Positions 22,854 through 33,692 are shown, counted from the first letter of the stretch. The stretch is DNA of 64,000 nt from Stictocephala bisonia (GCA_035578905.1 JAQJVL010001118.1:62001-126000), one strand, 5' to 3'. Program-made: numbers and translations. The notes: a model not told the origin generated them from the sequence alone.

Positions 22854-23288
22854 ATGTATTCATATGATGAATAATTGTTTATGTGTAGTGCAGTAGCATG
22901 TGTTATAGTTAAAAGAAGAAAGCGCAGAATCAAGCACAATATATGGGTTAAGGATTGGCTTTCAAAACGAGCTAAATACTCACATATTAACATTTTGGAT
23001 GAGCTGCGATTCCATCCAAAAGACTGGCACAATTACCTCAGGATGGACGAGGATACATATTTGGACTTATTATCCCGTGTTCCTCCTCTGATTAAAAAAC
23101 AAGATAAGAACATGCGAACAGCAATAACGCACCATGAACGCCTTACAGCAACCCTCCGCTATTTAGCAACGGGAAGGTCATTGGAAGACTTGACATTTTC
23201 AACCATAATTTCGCCACAAGCACTGGGCAAAATTATAAAAGAGACCTGCAAAGCCCTGTTAGAAGTGTTAAAGAAGGAATTCTGCAAG
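22854..23288 (+). pseudogene. Harb1 transposase exon 1
   Basis: N-terminal exon of a PIF/Harbinger nuclease: basic RRKRRIKHN, WVKDWL, HINILDELRF, YLRMDEDTYLDLL, HERLTATLRYLATG, ISPQALGKII. It ends at CTGCAAG/GTAAGT (donor at 23289). The seventh codon after the ATG is TAA (GAATAA, where Harb2 has GAATTA), so it cannot make protein from this ATG. Unlike Harb2 it has no frameshift at GRSLEDL. Confidence 0.88.
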
Positions 23289-23533
23289 GTAAGTTATCAA
23301 AGTTTTTGATTTCAAAAATGTTTTATTACATATATTAGTCATGTAACTAATAATGTCTACAAGGTAAATTTTATCAGTAACATGTAGATAGCCTACACTT
23401 ATGAATTAAAATTATAAACTTCGTAGAAATAGAAAAGAAAAAAGAAAAAAAACGCCTTAAGGTTAAACATTACTCCTTTTAATTCCTGGCAAAAGTTTTA
23501 AATGTTCAAAAATTCACAATATACGAGTGAAGC

Positions 23534-23742
23534 TTATATTGAAACGCCACAAATTATAAATGGGAAAAGCCAAAAAATAAAATAATGTTCAGTTTTCTGG
23601 TGTGTTTGGAGCGTAATTAGAATAATACTGACATAAGTTCTGTGCGCCAGATGTACCTGGGAACTTGGTTGGTAAACTCTGAGATTGTGATGTCTGCTGT
23701 TGTTAGTTGGGTTGTGTAGATGGGAAAAAAGCATTGGACATG
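23534..23742 (-). pseudogene. Harb1 MADF/BESS gene, 3' end
   Basis: Minus-strand C-terminus equivalent to 31070-31285 in Harb2 (HHNLRVYQPSSQVHL...). Interrupted at 23743-23746 by element B. Coding resumes at 24855. Confidence 0.8.
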
Positions 23743-23746
23743 TTAA

Positions 23747-24850
23747 GGGGAGCGGGTAGTGAAAAATAAGTTTTTTTTTCAAATAAGCACTTTTTTACTC
23801 TGTGCACTCTCCTGAATACAATGATACCATATACATGCAGTTTTTAGTAAGTATACATATTTTTAATCAATATTTTGTAGCAGTATGCATGGCGAGAATT
23901 ACCTCAAAGTTACGCATGGGACCGTAGGTACACTTTGTATAGTATGTGACACAGTCATTCCATTATATGTTTAAATTTATATGAGAATGTTATGGATGCT
24001 ATAAAACCCACTTACAAAGACTTAGTTCATCCTAGTTTACTAAGCAAATGTTTGCATGGAAAAACGCAACACCAAAATGAATCCTTCAATAATATGATTT
24101 GGACCCGAGTACCGAAGACGACATTTGTAGGCATACATACATTGAAACTAGGTGTCCTGGATGCTGTGTTGTGCTACAATGATGGAGCTCTTGGAAGAGT
24201 AAATGTGCTCAAAAAATTATGTGGTTCGTGTGGCGCAAACTGTGCTGTCGGTTTAAAAAAACATCGATAAAGTTCGCGTGCGTAAAGCGGAACGTGAATT
24301 TCAAAACTTGGAAAAAAGAGCTCAACAGAGAAGAGCAGCCATGAAAAGAAAGTTGGAGGAAAATGAGGAGGATCCAGATAACCCAGACTATAGATATGGA
24401 GCTCACTAATATATGGGGTAAGTGTCTTACTCAGATCTGCATTACTATAACCAGTGACTGTGACTTTGATTGCGATTCCTGAAAAGTTGTGTTTTTTCTC
24501 ACTTCGGTGCCATTTTCTCCTGAACCACTTGTCCTATTTGGCTGACATTTTTACTGATAGTGTGTCATATGGTGCTTGGCAGTAATAATAAGTGGTTTAG
24601 AAATATTCCTTCAAACAAAAAAGTAATAAAATTTTTTCAAAAAAAATTATAAAAAAAATTTTAACATCAAAAAAATTCATGAAACCCAATATGTTTGTCA
24701 TAAATGATTTAAACTCCTTATTATTATTCATAAAGACCTATATTAAGTTACTGGAATATTTGAATGGTGTAGCTCTAATAGTTTTTTTGTTATGCGTACC
24801 TAAAAATGGCCGATTTAACATGTGAGGGATAGGCACTACCCGCTCCCTTT
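23747..24850 (+). mobile_element. Kolobok-like element B (TTAA insertion)
   Basis: 1104-bp element starting GGGGAGCGGGTAGTG and ending CACTACCCGCTCCCTTT, flanked by TTAA on both sides (23743-23746, 24851-24854). The homologous stretch of Harb2 (about 31276) has an uninterrupted CATGTTAAATG, a direct empty-site control. The TTAA duplication with G-rich termini and no CCC start argues against piggyBac and fits the Kolobok superfamily. It retains only the C-terminal part of a transposase-like gene. Confidence 0.8.
23992..24409 (+). pseudogene. Kolobok-like transposase C-terminus (element B)
   Basis: Reads AIKPTYKDLVHPSLLSKCL, HGKTQHQNESFNNMIW, GVLDAVLCYNDG, then a frameshift near 24258 and a charged helical tail (KAEREFQNLEKRAQQRR, EEDPDNPDYRYGAH, stop TAA 24407-24409). 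The KCLHGxTQxxNESxNNxIWxRxPK motif is shared with 26905-27249. The family is known to me as uncharacterised invertebrate transposon proteins. Function is inferred from the TTAA-bounded element around it. The catalytic N-terminal part is missing. Confidence 0.65.
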
Positions 24851-24854
24851 TTAA

Positions 24855-24985
24855 ATGTCGATATTTGTTGTAAAGCGCCAACATCAGCATTGAAAAGTGC
24901 ATCATTAATTTTCTTTTCTGCGTATATGCGCTGTTCTTGGGGTAAAGAGCGAAATTTCGCAACAACATTTTTTCCAAATATATAA
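24855..24985 (-). pseudogene. Harb1 MADF/BESS gene, central remnant
   Basis: Minus-strand KNVVAKFRSLPQEQRIYAEK, INDALFNADVGALQQISTF. This is the BESS region, as in Harb2 at about 31286-31412. The Harbinger sequence ends at CCAAATATA around 24980. Confidence 0.8.
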
Positions 24986-25004
24986 TATTTAGCTGAATAA
25001 AAAA

Positions 25005-25140
25005 AAAAAAAAAAATCATTAAGATATCTCAAGCGGATCCTGAGATAAAGTATTTACTGTCTTAAAAAACACAACTTTCGGAAAACGCTAAATGAAAATA
25101 GGTCTATACAGTATACAATAAAAATTCTTACATTAATATA
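25005..25140 (-). repeat. Inverted copy of element A 3' region
   Basis: Reverse complement of about 22066-22195 (shared words ACAGTAAATACTT, CTCAGGATCCGCTTGAGATA, TATACTGTATAGACC). It is the post-stop region of a second Kolobok-like copy on minus. An A16 run at about 25000 lies at the junction with Harb1. Confidence 0.8.
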
Positions 25141-26905
25141 TAACTCCGCAGCACCGGTCCCAAGCCCGGGGTCTCATCTTTCCCATAACCGATGAGAAAG
25201 AAGGAGGGTACCTTCCCACAGCTCTCAGTGTGATCCCGATACTGAGAGCACTCCTATCCCATTAATTCCTTATCCTACCAAACATCCACTCTCCCGTGCC
25301 TCGTCCAGAAGCCTTATCTTCTCTGGACCTTTCTTCCAGTGGAGTGCTACTTCTTCTTCCCGCACTCTTACTAACTCTGTTCTCTAAGCTGCAAGGCAGC
25401 TTATCTTTTCTGTCCCCACTCTATTGCCTTACCCCTCCTTTTCACTGTTTCTTCCTTCTCACCTTTCAACAAAGCCAAGGTGGAACAGCGTGGGCCGAGG
25501 GCTGAATGATTGGTGGTAGACCAGTCGTTACCATGCGGACTCTGGACACCAGCCGAAATCCAGTTTCAAATAGGCTTACCCGGACATGCGGGGCACTGTC
25601 GGGGCTAGACCATTTAGTTCCCTAGCTACTCGTGGGAATCCTATGGATCCAGAAATACCAAAAACAAAACCTTCACCTAAGGACTGCATTGAGTCCTTAC
25701 GCAATGAACCGAGCATGGGAGCAGAGGGCAGCCACACTGGCCAGCCCTTGTCTTCCATTGCTCGGGCCAAATCAACGTCGGGTGGGGACATGTCTCTCTC
25801 TGACTCTGAGTCCAACTTGGCTGAGGACCGCTCAGAGCCCTCAGACAAGGACCTTGGCACGGGGAATGAAGGCAGCCAAGATGGCCAGCTTGAAGTCCCC
25901 GCTGCTCGTGTCAAGGATTCGGGGGAGGGGGACATGTCGCTCTCTGACTCCGAGAACACCCTTCTTCGGAGCCCAGGCTCTGATCAGCTCGATCGGACAG
26001 CAGAGGCTCTGAACAGGATGAAGATAACCAAGAGACACATTCCTGGCAATCAAAGGAAGAAACTCCTGAAGGAGAAACTTGCCCGGCAGGGTGTACAGTG
26101 GGACCCTGCTAAGTATCGAGCCTCAAAGAAAACCTCTTCGGCGACTCCTAAGGCGGAGGGTGAAAGCTCTAAAGGTGGCGCCAAATGCGCACGCCCGCAA
26201 GGCTCAACCCCTTCACCCGCGGAGGCCTAGAGGGGATCGACTCCTAAGGCGAAGGGTGACGGCTCTAAAGGTGGCGCTAAACGCGCATGCCCGCAGGGCT
26301 CGACCCCTTCACCCGCGGAGGCTCAGAGGGACTTAAAGAGACAAAGGAAGGCCGAGGAAGGTTCCCAGGGAACCTCTTCTCAGACCTTTCATGAAGCTCT
26401 TAAATCAATTAAGTGGCGGTTGTGCCACCTAACTATCCGGGGAGCAAGCTCACTGAAGAGCAGGGCAACCTCATCCAGACAGCTCTGGTTGAGTCGATAT
26501 GCCCGCTGGACAGTGGTGAGCTCCCTTTGTTCACCAACTCCTACATGGAGAGGGGTACTCTTATTGTCTCCGCCGAAAACGGGGAGACAAAAACATGGAT
26601 CGCTACAACTGTCCTCTCTCTCAAATTGTGGGAGGGGGCCCAGTTCAGGATCGGTGACCGAAAGGACATCCTACGGGCTACCAAGGTGCTGTTCAAGACG
26701 CCTAAGCAGCTCGAAAAGATGGACGAGTCCAGAATCCTGAAGTTAGTTGAAGAGCAAAACAAGGAACTCAATGTGAGAGAATGGACCATCATCAGTCGGA
26801 AGGCCGATCCGGAAGGAGCAAAGACCTTCGTCTGCCTGGTGGATGATTATGTTCTCTCAGCCATTAAGGTCAAGAGCAATAAGTTGACTTGGGAAGACGA
26901 GACCA
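25141..26905 (+). mobile_element. Retroelement 5' part with DUF4780-like ORF
   Basis: GC-rich island in AT-rich surroundings, beginning CCGCAGCACCGGTCCCAAGC, a start reminiscent of 5' ends of some LINEs. It carries one long broken ORF and then ends abruptly against Kolobok-like coding sequence. No RT follows, so element type is inferred. Confidence 0.55.
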
Positions 26906-26910
26906 TATAA
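25586..26910 (+). pseudogene. DUF4780-type ORF (LINE ORF1-like)
   Basis: N-terminal half is low complexity and acidic with repeated GDMSLSDSE, followed by basic linkers (TKRHIPGNQRKKLLKEKLA). The C-terminal domain begins VAVVPPNYPGSKLTEEQ and continues with SYMERGTLIV, LWEGAQFRI and ILKLVEEQNKELNVREWTI, resembling the DUF4780 domain found in retroelement-associated proteins. Damage: TAG at 26228-26230 (the second copy of the same repeat reads CTCAG, showing the original), and a frameshift near 26410 that separates the two halves. Nucleic-acid binding in a retroelement RNP is the likely role, by inference. Confidence 0.65.
26142..26333 (+). repeat. 96-bp tandem duplication in the DUF4780-type ORF
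   Basis: Two in-frame copies (start 26142 and 26238) encoding a TPKAxGxxSKGGAK...GSTPSPAEA unit of 32 residues. Several substitutions separate them, one making the stop codon. Confidence 0.88.
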
Positions 26911-27249
26911 TATTGTTCAGTGATTCACTCGCGTTTTGGGTACCGCCATGCAAACATTTCCGAAGCAATTCAGGTTTAGCCAAATCTTTGAATACAGGCT
27001 TGATTTTAGTCATGACAACGGATGAATAATGAGTGTGGTTGTCATGGTCATAATTTTCATTGTTGGATTTAGCCCTTTGATATTTGCACCAGCTATTTAA
27101 ACCCTTAGGACACAATTCATGCATTGGTGAGTTGTTAGAGGATGACAGGTGAAAATATTCGGCCCACACTGCAGATTTCATAGATTCTAGGCTATGCACA
27201 TTTCTCCTAATGGCAAGTCCATAATAATTAATAATAACATAGACGACAG
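26905..27249 (-). pseudogene. Kolobok-like transposase piece M0 (central)
   Basis: Minus-strand: YYGLAIRRNVHSLESMKSAV, WAEYFHLSSS, LCPKGLNSWCKYQRAK, then IKPVFKDLAKPELLRKCL, HGGTQNASESLNNIIWSRLP. The last blocks match element B. The downstream piece of what is probably the same copy is at 22502-22625. It joins the LINE RT relic at about 27249 with the frame open across the junction. Confidence 0.7.
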
Positions 27250-28752
27250 AATCAGAGACATGGCCAGCAAATCTCACACGAAGAGTTCGTCCTGTCAAGA
27301 AGAGGAACTGACACACCAAGTGCCTTTATTTTGGAGATGAGATGATCATGACTGACTCTATCAAACGTCTTTGCGAAGTCCAAGTAAATGCAGTCGACCT
27401 GTTGATACTGAGAAAAGGCAGAGTACACATAATTTGTGAAGACGCAGAGGTTGGTAACTGTAGATCTTCCAACGCGGAATCCATGCTGCTCAGGTATGAT
27501 AACCCTTGAATGCAAAGGACAGAACATCAAGCACCAAGCTCTCGAAGACTTTTGCGACAACAGATTGTATTACTATAGGTCTATAATTCTTCGCGTCACA
27601 CGCATCGCCAGACTTGTGAACAGACACCAGAAACCCAGGTTTGAGTACATCAGGGAAGATTCCTTTTTTCATGAGATGATTAAAGTAGGTAGAGAGATGA
27701 GGGGCAATGACAGAGCTGCATGCTTTCAGAATTGCAGGCGTTATATTATCTGGCCCAACATCCTTACTACAGTCAAGACGGAGAAGCTTTTCTTCTACCT
27801 CAAGTGCAGACACGGGAGAAAGGGTGCAGAAAGGGGAGTTAGTGCAGATACAATTTCCAAGCTCCAAGCAGAACTGCGAAAACAACTCCTCAATTGTTTG
27901 ACTCCTAGGATCAGAGTACTGCAATGACTCAATCCATCGCCGGACTTCAGCAACGTTACACCTTCTAAAGTCATGGATAAATACATCTTGGTTTGGTACT
28001 TGGGAGCAGACGAGTGGTATGGTGAATTCAAGAGCAGGGTGGAAGGGTTCCTGAGCTAGAAGGGGATCAGATGTGGCAACAACGCAAATACCAGCATCAG
28101 AGGCAAACACAAGATCGAGGAGGACTCCACGAGTATTGAGAACTGAGTTGAGCTGGAATACATTTATGTAGTTAGCCAAATTCCAAATGTGTACAGCGGA
28201 TGCACTATTAGGAGTAACACGGGAAGAACCAGTCCAATCAGTATCGGGTTGATTGAAGTCCCCGGCAATGACAATTTTGGTATTTGGTTCACAAGTAGCA
28301 TAGATCTTCTCCACAGAGTCACAAAAGCTGGCAACGATTTGACTAGGGGATTGCGGGGGAATGTAGACTCCACCGCTCAGGATGGGCTCGCCATATATGC
28401 AGGCAGATACGAAAACTGATTCAACATTGGTGACCGAAGACGTGACCATTGAAGATAAATGACTATTATGAACAGGCACAAGAACACCACCCCCAGACAT
28501 CTTGGCACTAGTTTCATTAGATCTGTCTTTGTGGAAAATATTATAGTTACTTAACCCAAGTTCGGAAGTAAGAATCTCAGAAGAAAAGTTTGTTTCAGTG
28601 AGTATAATGATTTCATAAATACTTGAGGTAATTGATTCTTTTAGCAAAGTTAGTTTGCTCCGTAGCCCATTCACATTTTGATAGTAGGCGCAAACTGACT
28701 TGTTACATGGGGTGTTTAACAGTTTTTTTGGAAGTGAGACAATAGTAGGCAC
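27250..28752 (-). pseudogene. nonLTR2 endonuclease/RT, 3'-truncated
   Basis: ORF2 of a CR1/Jockey-type LINE. The endonuclease domain begins YYQNVNGLRSKL, with LTETNF, IVIAGDFNQPDTDW and the LVFASDA block. The RT begins near residue 310 (DVGPDNITPAILK, FLVSVHKSGD, NYRPIVIQSVVAKVFE); then, after a 1-base shift near 27525, EQHGFRVGRST and IYLDFAKTFDRVSHD. A second shift near 27300 leads to RTLRVRFAGHVSDS, where it ends. The catalytic FADD part is absent. LINEs are normally truncated at the 5' end, so a missing 3' half points to a later insertion or deletion. Confidence 0.88.
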
Positions 28753-29599
28753 TCCGTTCTTGTACTTGATAGTGAGATCCTTCTCGCCGTCCTTTAGCCG
28801 CCTCTCAAGTTCATCTCTCTAAGAACTCAAGTGCTTGCGCTCACGATCGGTTCTATCCCTAGAGGCACCAACCGAAGAAAATTTGCTCCCGCCTTCCTTT
28901 AACTTGGCATCAGCAAATTTATCGAGGAAGGCTTTGACTTCCGGTTGAAGTTTTAAACACCAGCTTCAATGGGCGGATTTTATCTTTTTTAGGTCTTCCA
29001 ATTCTGTATAGCTTAGTTATTTCAAAATCCAAAGTGTAGCTAACAGCATGTCCGAGCTCAAGCATCCAGCCCTTCTCGTAGTTAACCCTAGTTGCAAGAT
29101 CTCTACTTTGGCTTTCTGGTACATTGAACACAAGAACATTGAGCGCACGCCTATTACGGTCACTGACTTCACCAATCAAGTCTTCGACATTAAGACCAGA
29201 AGCGCTTTGCTCATTTTCTAGGGACTTTATCTTATCTTCAAGAAAATCGACACGAGATTCAACATTCGCAAGACTCTGGTCTATGCTCTCCCTCAATTTC
29301 TCAATTCCACTGTTTATTACACCAACTTCATCCTTGGTAGCCAGTTGAGAAACACTTTGAATTAGGGACGTTAGTTGGTTCGATAGCTTGATCAGAGGAT
29401 TTTCGTCCTCGGGATTGCCATCGGCTCGGCTGCAATACCATTTCTCACTTTTACTACAGAGTGACTTGTACTCACTGTCGGAGAGGCCAGCACACTTTGA
29501 ATGGAACCAGCGATCACATTTATTATCACATTGGATACCTTTTTCGCTGTCTACTACTTTTTTCATGCATATCGCACATACTGTTTTATCGAGAGCCAT
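28753..29599 (-). pseudogene. nonLTR2 ORF1 with PHD finger and RRM-like domain
   Basis: RNA-binding ORF1 protein of the LINE. A PHD-type finger occupies residues 8-58 (CAICMKKV, CDNKCDRWFHSKC, WYC). A coiled coil follows (about 75-145, ESRVDFLEDKIKSLENE), then an RRM-like start (RNRRALNVLVFNVPESQSRD). A frameshift near 28960 leads to the C-terminal block (RDTDRERKHLSS-like, then a TAA/TAG break, RDELERRLKDGEKDLTIKY). The ATG at 29597-29599 has a purine context. The first ORF2 ATG-frame begins just downstream. Confidence 0.85.
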
Positions 29600-30157
29600 T
29601 AAAAAAGATTGAAAAAAGATGTTGTGCTATAAGTTATCAGTCGGATGGTAGCGTAATGGAAAAATAGAATAAGTAGTGGAAATAAGAAATAAGCTGGGAA
29701 CAATAACCGACCAGGAGCTACTCGATCCACCCCCGATCGGAAATAGTTTCAGCAACAAAAAACAAAAATAGAAGACTGGAGCAATATCGACTATAATACT
29801 TTATATAGTGGCTTAAATAGAGTAGCGACGAGATACAGAAGGCTGTGGAATTAAGAGTGAAACGGGGTTCCTCTATGGCGAATAGTAAACAAACAAAGAG
29901 CCGTGAGTGACAAGGGGAATGGAGAGGTTAGAATACATTTATTACTTCAAAATATGGGATAGGGTTGATAATTACGGTGAGTTAATTTGAAGGAATCATA
30001 TTAGTGACAGCATTTGTTTCGACACACAGACTCACTGCTTGAGGACGAGACAATAAGCCAGCAAAGATGCCTATAATCGACCAAAACCTGGGCCAAATTG
30101 CAATCTACATCAGCAGCCTGAATGGAGCAGAACTGCAAAGTCAGCCATCATCTTAGT
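29600..30157. other. Probable 5' UTR of nonLTR2
   Basis: Non-coding DNA directly upstream of the LINE ORF1 start on minus, ending at the Harb2 insertion. No internal promoter or element start can be fixed. Confidence 0.4.
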
Positions 30158-30387
30158 TAAAGCGGGCTACACATGGTCAGTTCGGGTGTAACTTTGGTGT
30201 GTTCACTTCTAACTGTTCACTTCTAACTGAACGCAACAGTCGCCTCCACACGCTCACTTCTGTGTGTCAGTTCGACCTGCCATCCACGAGTCGCCGTGAA
30301 CGCCATTTAGAATTGAGCCTGTGTTTTTATTACGTTTTTATGATACATGTTTATTTTGAACGTGTGTAGACCACCCTGTGTTTGATC

Positions 30388-30824
30388 ATGTATTCAGATG
30401 ATGAATTATTGTTTATGTGTAGTGCAGTAGCATGTGTTATAGTTAAAAGAAGAAAGCGCAGAATCAAGCGCAATATATGGGTTAAGGATTGGCTTTCAAA
30501 ACGAGCTAAATACTCACATATTAACATTTTGGATGAGCTGCGATTCCATCCAAAAGACTGGCACAATTACCTCAGGATGGACGAGGATACTTATTTGGAC
30601 TTATTATCCCGTGTTCCTCCTCTGATTAAAAAACAAGATACGAACATGCGAACAGCAATAACGCACCATGAACGCCTTACAGCAACCCTCCGCTATTTAG
30701 CAACGGGAAGGTCATTGGAAGACTTTTGACATTTTCAACCATAATTTCGCCACAAGCACTGGGCAAAATTATAGAAGAAACCTGCAAGGCCCTGTTAGAA
30801 GTGTTAAAGAAGGAATTCTGCAAG
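30388..30824 (+). pseudogene. Harb2 transposase exon 1
   Basis: ATG at 30388. N-terminal DNA-binding/regulatory part of the PIF/Harbinger nuclease (same blocks as Harb1, about 95% or more alike by eye). An extra base in GACTTTTGAC near 30724 shifts the frame at GRSLEDF. Without it the exon runs to the donor CTGCAAG/GTAAGT at 30825. The start is chosen because Harb1 has ATG at the same place and upstream bases are non-coding. Confidence 0.88.
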
Positions 30825-31069
30825 GTAAGTTATCAAAGTTTTTGATTTCAAAAATGTTTTATTACATATATTAGTCATGTAACTAATAATGTCTACAAGG
30901 TAAATTTTATCAGTAACATGTAGATAGCCTACACTTATGAATTAAAATTATAAACTTCGTAGAAATAGAAAAGAAAAAAGAAAAAAAACGCCTTAAGGTT
31001 AAACATTACTCCTTTTAATTCCTGGCAAAAGTTTTAAATGTTCAAAAATTCACAATATACGAGTGAAGC

Positions 31070-31654
31070 TTATATTGAAACGCCACAAATTATAAATGGG
31101 AAAAGCCAAAAAATAAAATAATGTTCAGTTTTCTGGTGTGTTTGGAGCGTAATTAGAATAATACTGACATAAGTTCTGTGCGCCAGATGTACCTGGGAAC
31201 TTGGTTGGTAAACTCTGAGATTGTGATGTCTGCTGTTGATAGTTGGGTTGTGTAGGTGGTAAAAAGCATTGGACATGTTAAATGTTGATATTTGTTGTAA
31301 AGCGCCAACCTCCGCATCGAAAAGTGCATCATTAATTTTCATTTCTGCGTATATGCGCTGTTCTTGGGGTAAAGAGCGAAGTTTCGCAGCAACATTTTTT
31401 CCAAATAAATCGAACCGGTCTTCACGTTTAATATCAGCAAGCTTATCACCAACAGTGGCCAATATTTTATCTTCTACCTTTTTTTGGCGCTTGAATTGAC
31501 CTGGACATGTACTTCTAGAAATGCTGGAAGAGCAGGAAGACAGACGTGTAGATGGTGTCCCCGGGCTATCGTTTTGGCTGTCTAATAACTGGGATGACTC
31601 ATGCTGCGTCGAAGCAGTGATAGTTGAATTACCGGCGTCATCAATATCAGAAGC
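31070..31654 (-). CDS. Harb2 MADF/BESS protein, exon 2
   Basis: Acceptor TTCTTTTTTTAG directly before GCTTCTGATATTG (exon starts 31654). Ser/Thr-rich linker (SPGTPSTRLSSCSSS), then the BESS region (DRFDLFGKNVAAKLRSLPQE, QRIYAEMKINDALF) and a Gln/His/Tyr-rich tail ending at 31070. It lies inside the intron of the transposase gene on the opposite strand. The exon is open. It continues the MADF domain of exon 1. Confidence 0.82.
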   Translation of the reverse strand, partial: ASDIDDAGNSTITASTQHESSQLLDSQNDSPGTPSTRLSSCSSSISRSTCPGQFKRQKKVEDKILATVGDKLADIKREDRFDLFGKNVAAKLRSLPQEQRIYAEMKINDALFDAEVGALQQISTFNMSNAFYHLHNPTINSRHHNLRVYQPSSQVHLAHRTYVSIILITLQTHQKTEHYFIFWLFPFIICGVSI

Positions 31655-32125
31655 CTAAAAAAAGAAAATAAATTCAATACTAGCAATCCTGGTGCGGAAA
31701 TTCCGTAATATGCCCCAACTTGTTTTATGACCATGTAAGTTAGAAATGGTGCGTTTTATTTGAATATTTGCGTGAATTATATACTTTCCATACATATCTC
31801 ATAAATAAAAAATGTTTTTTTTCCAAAGTGTAGAAAATAACGCACTGATTCCGAAACTGATAAATTTCGGTGACGGAAATCTACGGAAAACCCCGGAACA
31901 TAGGAAAAACGTTAATTTGAGTACCAACATGAGCAACTTCAGAAAAAAATCTGTTTTTCAGATTTTCCGGGGTTTCCCAACATAAAAAAAAATTATCATA
32001 TTCGGAATCAGGGCGTTATTTCCTACAGTCTGAAATTTTTTAATTTCTTAGGTTCGTATAGAAACTATAAAGTTACCAAATTTGCCTTCTTTGTAAGTAA
32101 TTAATGCCATGTTTTTAATTTACAG

Positions 32126-32914
32126 TTCCCCAGTACCGAGGAAGAGTGGAAGGAGATTGGAAGAGGATTCTATGAACAATGTAACTTCCCTAATTGCGTA
32201 GGAGCCATAGATGGCAAGCATGTTCCTATAGTTCCTCCACCTGGAAGTGGATCATTCTTTTTTAACTACAAGAAGTTCCACAGCCAAGTCTTACTGGGTG
32301 TCGCTGTCTACGACTACAAATTAATCTATTTTAGTTTTGGTGTAAACGGACGGGGGTCTGATGGAGGTGTTTTATCGTATTGTGATTTGTATGAAAAAAT
32401 GGTGAAGAAAACTCTAGGTCTACCACAACCAAGTGTGGCTGATGGCACATTGTTGCCATATATGTTCATTGGTGATGAAGCATTTGAACTGAGAGAAAAC
32501 TTGATGAAGCCATTCAATGCGAGTTTGTTGAACTATGAGCGACGAATTTGTAACTACAGGTTCTCGCGAGCACGACGAATCATCGAAAATGTTTTTGGTA
32601 TTTTAGTTGCTAGGTTTGGAGTTTTACAAAAACCTATTACCTTGCGTCTCGATCGCATATCAGACGTTGTGCTTGCCTGCTGTGCTCTGCACAACTTTTT
32701 GCGAGCAACGTCACCCAACTAGTACACCCCTTCTGACTGCTTGGACGAAGAGAGTGAAGGAGTCCTGATTCCTGGACTACGTATGGAGGAGCGTAGGAAA
32801 CTGCAGAGAAATCGAAAAGGAGCGAAAGAGACAGATGGAAAGAAAACGAGGGATGCATTTGTAAAGTACTTAAATGGTAACGGAAAGGTTGAGTGGCAAG
32901 ACAGATATGCATAA
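32126..32914 (+). pseudogene. Harb2 transposase exon 2 (DDE domain)
   Basis: Acceptor TTTACAG precedes FPSTEEEWKEIGRGFYEQC. Catalytic acids visible: Asp in GAIDGKHVPI, Asp in MFIGDEAFEL, Glu in RRIIENVFGIL. HNF follows, then the C-terminal KTRDAFVKYL...GKVEWQ and TAA at 32912-32914. A TAG at 32719-32721 interrupts the coding just after HNFLRATSPN, before the tail. The DDE core itself is intact. Confidence 0.92.
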
Positions 32915-33048
32915 GCTCACTTTCCTGTTCTAACTTAATCCGCCTAAAGACAATCACATCCAGTAATGTATAGCTTTTTTTTGTTTATAAATTTTCATTT
33001 ACCACAAGTACTGTAAAGCAACAAATCATTGCATTTGACGTTAGGCTT

Positions 33049-33074
33049 TTTTTTTTTTTTTTTTTTTTTTTTGT
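33049..33074. repeat. Poly-T run
   Basis: About 26 consecutive T, downstream of the transposase stop in the Harb2 spacer. Likely prone to slippage. Confidence 0.9.
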
Positions 33075-33692
33075 AACAGTGAGAATAAACAACAACTGTC
33101 CATGCAAAACTTTGTCATACAATGAAATAAAATAACATCATTAATAAGTTGCACTTTTATTATTAAACCTGTCGCTTGACTTGATAGGGCTAATATAATA
33201 ATTGTTACAGTATTAATATTATTAATACTGTAACCAGAGTACCCTGGAATAATTTTAATTTCACTTTTACTTACATATGTTTTGACACTAAGACAATAAT
33301 CACATGTGCTTTAACGTGATCATGGCCTTTAACGTCGAAACATATTACGTAAGTAAAAGTAAAATTAATATGATTAAGGGTACTCTGGATGTTTGTGTAG
33401 GCTATATTAATTATATAATTGCATATTTGTATATTTGGGACTGATAATGTAACAAATGTGGAAAAATTGGGGGTACTCATTCAAAACTCATACTGTATAT
33501 TAGGCTACCCTACATGTACTTTTCATATGTGAATCGTTGAAGGATTCGTTTAATTATTTTATTATATACGTACGGTATTTTACAGCTGATTTCACTGCGA
33601 ATAAACACATGTCAGTTCCCAGAATTTCTGTTCTAAAACAGTTTTTTTTAAATTTATAATTACAACATCTTAAAATTATAATTTCCACTTAC

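Larger units (their letters stand above)
22640..24985 (+). mobile_element. Harbinger element Harb1 (left part)
   Basis: Near-identical to 30161-31412 of Harb2: terminal GGTCAGTTCGG region, 5' UTR, transposase exon 1, intron start and the 3' part of the antisense MADF gene. Its first few terminal bases differ from Harb2 (TTTTTCTACAC versus AGCGGGCTACAC). It is cut at about 24985 in the MADF coding region, so exon 2 and the right end are lost. Element B is inserted inside. Confidence 0.88.

Noticed and set aside
25632..26336. Alternate frames over the DUF4780-type ORF
   Set aside because: High GC gives long frames in all registers. Only the frame with the DUF4780-like domain makes sense.
27436..28419. 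Plus-strand open frames over nonLTR2 endonuclease/RT
   Set aside because: Antisense shadows of the LINE ORF.
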